DNA of 7,730 nt, taken from positions 6,151 through 13,880 of the forward strand of contig DMCN01000077.1 in NCBI GenBank assembly GCA_003445795.1, in the 5' to 3' direction. How positions within the stretch are numbered: the first letter of the stretch is position 1; every line of letters starts with the position of its first letter. Shown here in pieces: positions 5,675-7,730 of the stretch. Below the pieces are notes generated by a model. That model was given only the letters and a program-made list of their open reading frames with translations. It did not search any database and was not told the DNA's origin. A program made the position numbers and the translations under genes. This stretch comes from Gallionellaceae bacterium (GTDB lineage Bacteria; Pseudomonadota; Gammaproteobacteria; Burkholderiales; Gallionellaceae).

Positions 5675-5691
5675 TGCAATCGATACCCAAC

Positions 5692-6480
5692 ATGAACCCA
5701 ACCCTAGTCTTCGACATCGAAACCATCCCCGACATCGCCGGGCTGCGTGCGCTGCATGAGCTTGACAGCGCAGTGAGCGATCGCGATGTGGCGGAGATGG
5801 CCTTCCAGATGCGCCGCCAGAAGACCGGCAGCGATTTCCTGCCCCATCACCTGCAACGCGTCGCCGCAATCTCCTGTGTGCTGCGCGAAGGCGACAACTT
5901 CAAGGTGTGGACGCTGGGAGAGCCGGACGAAGACGAAGGCAGCATCATCAAGCGCTTCTTCGACGGCATCGAAAAATACACCCCGCAGATCGTTTCCTGG
6001 AACGGCAGCGGTTTCGACCTGCCGGTGTTGCACTATCGCGGTCTGATCCACGGCATACAGGCACCACGCTACTGGGACCAGGGCGAGGACGACAAGGACT
6101 TCAAGTGGAACAATTACATCAGCCGCTACCACTCGCGCCATCTCGACCTGATGGACCTGCTGGCGATGTACACCGGCCGCGCCAACGCGCCGCTGGACGA
6201 GTTGGCCAAGCTCATCGGTTTCCCCGGCAAGCTGGGTATGGACGGCAGCAAGGTATGGGACGCATACCAGCAGGGCCAACTGGCCGAGATCCGCAACTAC
6301 TGCGAGACCGATGTGGTGAACACCTGGCTGGTGTTCGCGCGCTTCCAGCTCATGCGCGGACAGTTCAGCAAGGCCCGCTACGAGCAGGAACTTGAACTGG
6401 TACGCAGCACCCTTAAAAAATCCGACGAGAAACACTGGCAGGAATTCCTTGCCCAGTGGCCTGAAAAGAAATCCGCATGA
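5692..6480 (+). CDS. Predicted 3'-5' exonuclease, PolB-like DEDDy family
   Basis: This 262-residue protein belongs to the stand-alone exonucleases related to the proofreading domain of family B DNA polymerases (Pfam DNA_pol_B_exo2 type). Exo I is FDIET with D8 and E10. Exo II is SWNGSGFDLPVL with N104 and D109. Exo III is Y203-C-E-T-D207, the YxxxD form of DEDDy enzymes. D152 in HLDLMDLL is a further conserved acidic residue. Two metal ions bound by these acids would cleave single-stranded ends. No polymerase domain is present, and the length is typical of the stand-alone family. The ATG has no clear Shine-Dalgarno sequence. The gene lies 81 bases after lexA on the same strand and overlaps rlmD by ATGA. 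Its physiological substrate is not established. Confidence 0.9.
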   Translation: MNPTLVFDIETIPDIAGLRALHELDSAVSDRDVAEMAFQMRRQKTGSDFLPHHLQRVAAISCVLREGDNFKVWTLGEPDEDEGSIIKRFFDGIEKYTPQIVSWNGSGFDLPVLHYRGLIHGIQAPRYWDQGEDDKDFKWNNYISRYHSRHLDLMDLLAMYTGRANAPLDELAKLIGFPGKLGMDGSKVWDAYQQGQLAEIRNYCETDVVNTWLVFARFQLMRGQFSKARYEQELELVRSTLKKSDEKHWQEFLAQWPEKKSA

Positions 6481-7730
6481 ATCCAGTCATCATCGAATCA
6501 CTCGACCACGAAGGTCGCGGCATCGCGCATGCCGACGGCAAGGTCATTTTCATCGAGGGCGCGCTCACCGGCGAGCGCGTGACCTATTCCACCTATCGCA
6601 AGAAGAACAACTACGAGCAGGCCAAGGTCGAGCAGATATTGAAGCAGTCGTTCATGCGCGTGCAGCCCAAGTGCCCGGTTTTCGGCGTGTGCGGCGGCTG
6701 TTCCATGCAGCATCTCGATCCGCGCGCGCAGGTCGCGGTCAAACAACGCGTGCTGGAGGACAATCTGCAGCGCATCGGCAAGGTCAAACCCGAAGTCGTG
6801 CTGTCGCCGATCTACGGTATGCCCTGGGCCTATCGCCAGCGTGCGCGGCTGTCGGTGCGGCATGTGCTGAAAAAGGAAAAGACGCTGGTCGGTTTCCGCG
6901 AGCAGAACGGCAAATATGTCGCCGACATGCAGCACTGCGAGATCCTCACGCCCAAGATCGCCAGTCTGCTGCCCTTGCTGGGTGAGCTGAACGAAAAGTT
7001 CACCGTGCGCGACATCATGCCGCAGATCGAAGTGGCGGTAGGCGAGCATGTCGATGTGCTGGTGCTGCGCATCCTGGCCGCGCTCACGCCGTCGGATGAA
7101 GCGTTGATCAGAGAGTTTGCCGACAAGCATCAGGTGCAGTTCTGGACACAGACCAAAGGGCCGGATACGGTGATACCGTTCTATCCGCTGGATGCGCCGG
7201 GTCTTAGCTACAGCCTGCCGGAGTTCGGCATTACCATGCCGTTCGCTCCGACCGAATTCACCCAGGTGAACAGTGACATGAACCGCCTGATGGTGAGTCG
7301 CGCCATGCGCCTGCTGGATCCGCAGCCGCACGAGCGCATTGCCGATTTCTTCTGCGGGCTGGGCAACTTCACACTGCCTATCGCGCGCAGCGGTGCTCAG
7401 GTGCTGGGGGTCGAGGGCAGTGAAGCGCTGGTGCGGCGTGCCAGACAGAATGCCGAATCGAACGGACTTTCCGGCAACACGACATTCCAGATGATGAACT
7501 TGTTCGAGATGGACGAGGCCACACTGGCGAAGTCGGGCCGCTTCGACAAGTGGCTGGTCGATCCGCCGCGCGACGGCGCGATCGAGTTGATGAGATCCAT
7601 CAGCGATGAGACCGGGCCGCGGCTTATCGTCTATGTCTCATGCAGCCCGTCGACCTTGGCGCGTGATGCCGAAGTGCTGGTGCATGCCAAGGGTTACAGA
7701 CTTAAAGCGGCGGGCGTGATGAACATGTTC
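6477..7730 (+). CDS. rlmD: 23S rRNA (uracil-1939-C5)-methyltransferase, 3' truncated by window
   Basis: RlmD (RumA) uses SAM to make 5-methyluridine at position 1939 of 23S rRNA. The first 418 residues are in the window with no stop. A TRAM-like RNA-binding domain spans about 1-55. The [4Fe-4S] ligands are C66-x5-C72-x2-C75 and C154 (HCEIL). The methyltransferase fold shows QVN (263-265), the SAM-binding loop DFFCGLGNFTLP (290-301), DPPR (362-365) and YVSCSPSTLARD, with catalytic C389. C389 has the same number as in the E. coli enzyme, which is 433 residues, so about 15 residues are missing. RlmD is favoured over TrmA and RlmC because of the TRAM domain, cluster spacing and length. The ATG overlaps the stop of the exonuclease gene (ATGA), indicating translational coupling. 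The GAAAAG upstream is a weak ribosome binding site. Confidence 0.95.
   Translation, partial: MNPVIIESLDHEGRGIAHADGKVIFIEGALTGERVTYSTYRKKNNYEQAKVEQILKQSFMRVQPKCPVFGVCGGCSMQHLDPRAQVAVKQRVLEDNLQRIGKVKPEVVLSPIYGMPWAYRQRARLSVRHVLKKEKTLVGFREQNGKYVADMQHCEILTPKIASLLPLLGELNEKFTVRDIMPQIEVAVGEHVDVLVLRILAALTPSDEALIREFADKHQVQFWTQTKGPDTVIPFYPLDAPGLSYSLPEFGITMPFAPTEFTQVNSDMNRLMVSRAMRLLDPQPHERIADFFCGLGNFTLPIARSGAQVLGVEGSEALVRRARQNAESNGLSGNTTFQMMNLFEMDEATLAKSGRFDKWLVDPPRDGAIELMRSISDETGPRLIVYVSCSPSTLARDAEVLVHAKGYRLKAAGVMNMF

Noticed and set aside
5640..5680. Intrinsic terminator for lexA from the GACAGGGC/GCCCTGTC repeat
   Set aside because: The loop is 19 bases and the stem is followed by TGCAATCG, with no T-run.
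5704..6435. Minus-strand open frame of 243 codons opposite the exonuclease gene
   Set aside because: The plus strand carries all DEDDy motifs in order, so the antisense frame is a by-product of GC-rich codon use.
6392..7331. Out-of-frame plus ORF (6392-6985) and antisense ORF (6498-7331) over rlmD
   Set aside because: RlmD motifs run unbroken from 6477 to the window end; the other frames show no domain and Arg/His-rich or low-complexity composition.

Overview
This window looks like ordinary chromosome from a betaproteobacterium, most likely of the Gallionellaceae/Nitrosomonadales type (Sideroxydans/Gallionella relatives). The evidence is high GC content, betaproteobacterial-style lipA, FeSOD and RlmD sequences, and above all the lexA gene. 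That gene sits behind two palindromic operators of the form AGAACG-N2-CGTTCT, the Bacillus-like GAACG-N2-CGTTC class reported for Sideroxydans and its relatives instead of the CTGT-N8-ACAG box of most betaproteobacteria. The assignment to this group is inference from sequence reading, not from a database search.

Layout. At the left edge is part of a hairpin-bearing intergenic repeat. It is followed by lipA (lipoyl synthase, minus strand), which is divergent from sodB (iron superoxide dismutase, plus strand). Their 157-base spacer holds a strong-looking -10 element for each gene and an imperfect 25-bp palindrome over the sodB promoter. sodB ends in a strong intrinsic terminator. That terminator is embedded in the 3' end of a convergent minus-strand operon, where the hairpin DNA also encodes the last residues of a membrane TPR protein. 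The operon, in transcription order, is a secreted cysteine-rich DUF3617 protein, a D-alanyl-D-alanine carboxypeptidase (S11) and the polytopic TPR protein. The three are butted or overlapping.

Divergent from that operon is lexA, with a clear sigma-70 promoter (TTGACA, 17 bp, TAGGAT), one LexA box in the spacer and one over the expected start of transcription. Downstream on the same strand lie a PolB-like DEDDy 3'-5' exonuclease gene and rlmD (23S rRNA m5U1939 methyltransferase). The last two overlap by ATGA, and rlmD runs off the right edge about 15 residues before its expected end.

Functionally the window holds cofactor synthesis (LipA), oxidative defence (SodB), an envelope operon (DUF3617, D,D-carboxypeptidase, TMTC-like protein), the SOS regulator and a nucleic-acid operon. 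No mobile elements, CRISPR arrays, tRNAs or rRNAs were seen, and no stretch longer than about 160 bases lacks a gene. Nothing in it looks like a wholly undescribed system. The best leads are the non-canonical LexA circuit, the terminator used as coding sequence, the possibly leaderless lipA and the symmetric DNA elements at the sodB and exonuclease promoters.
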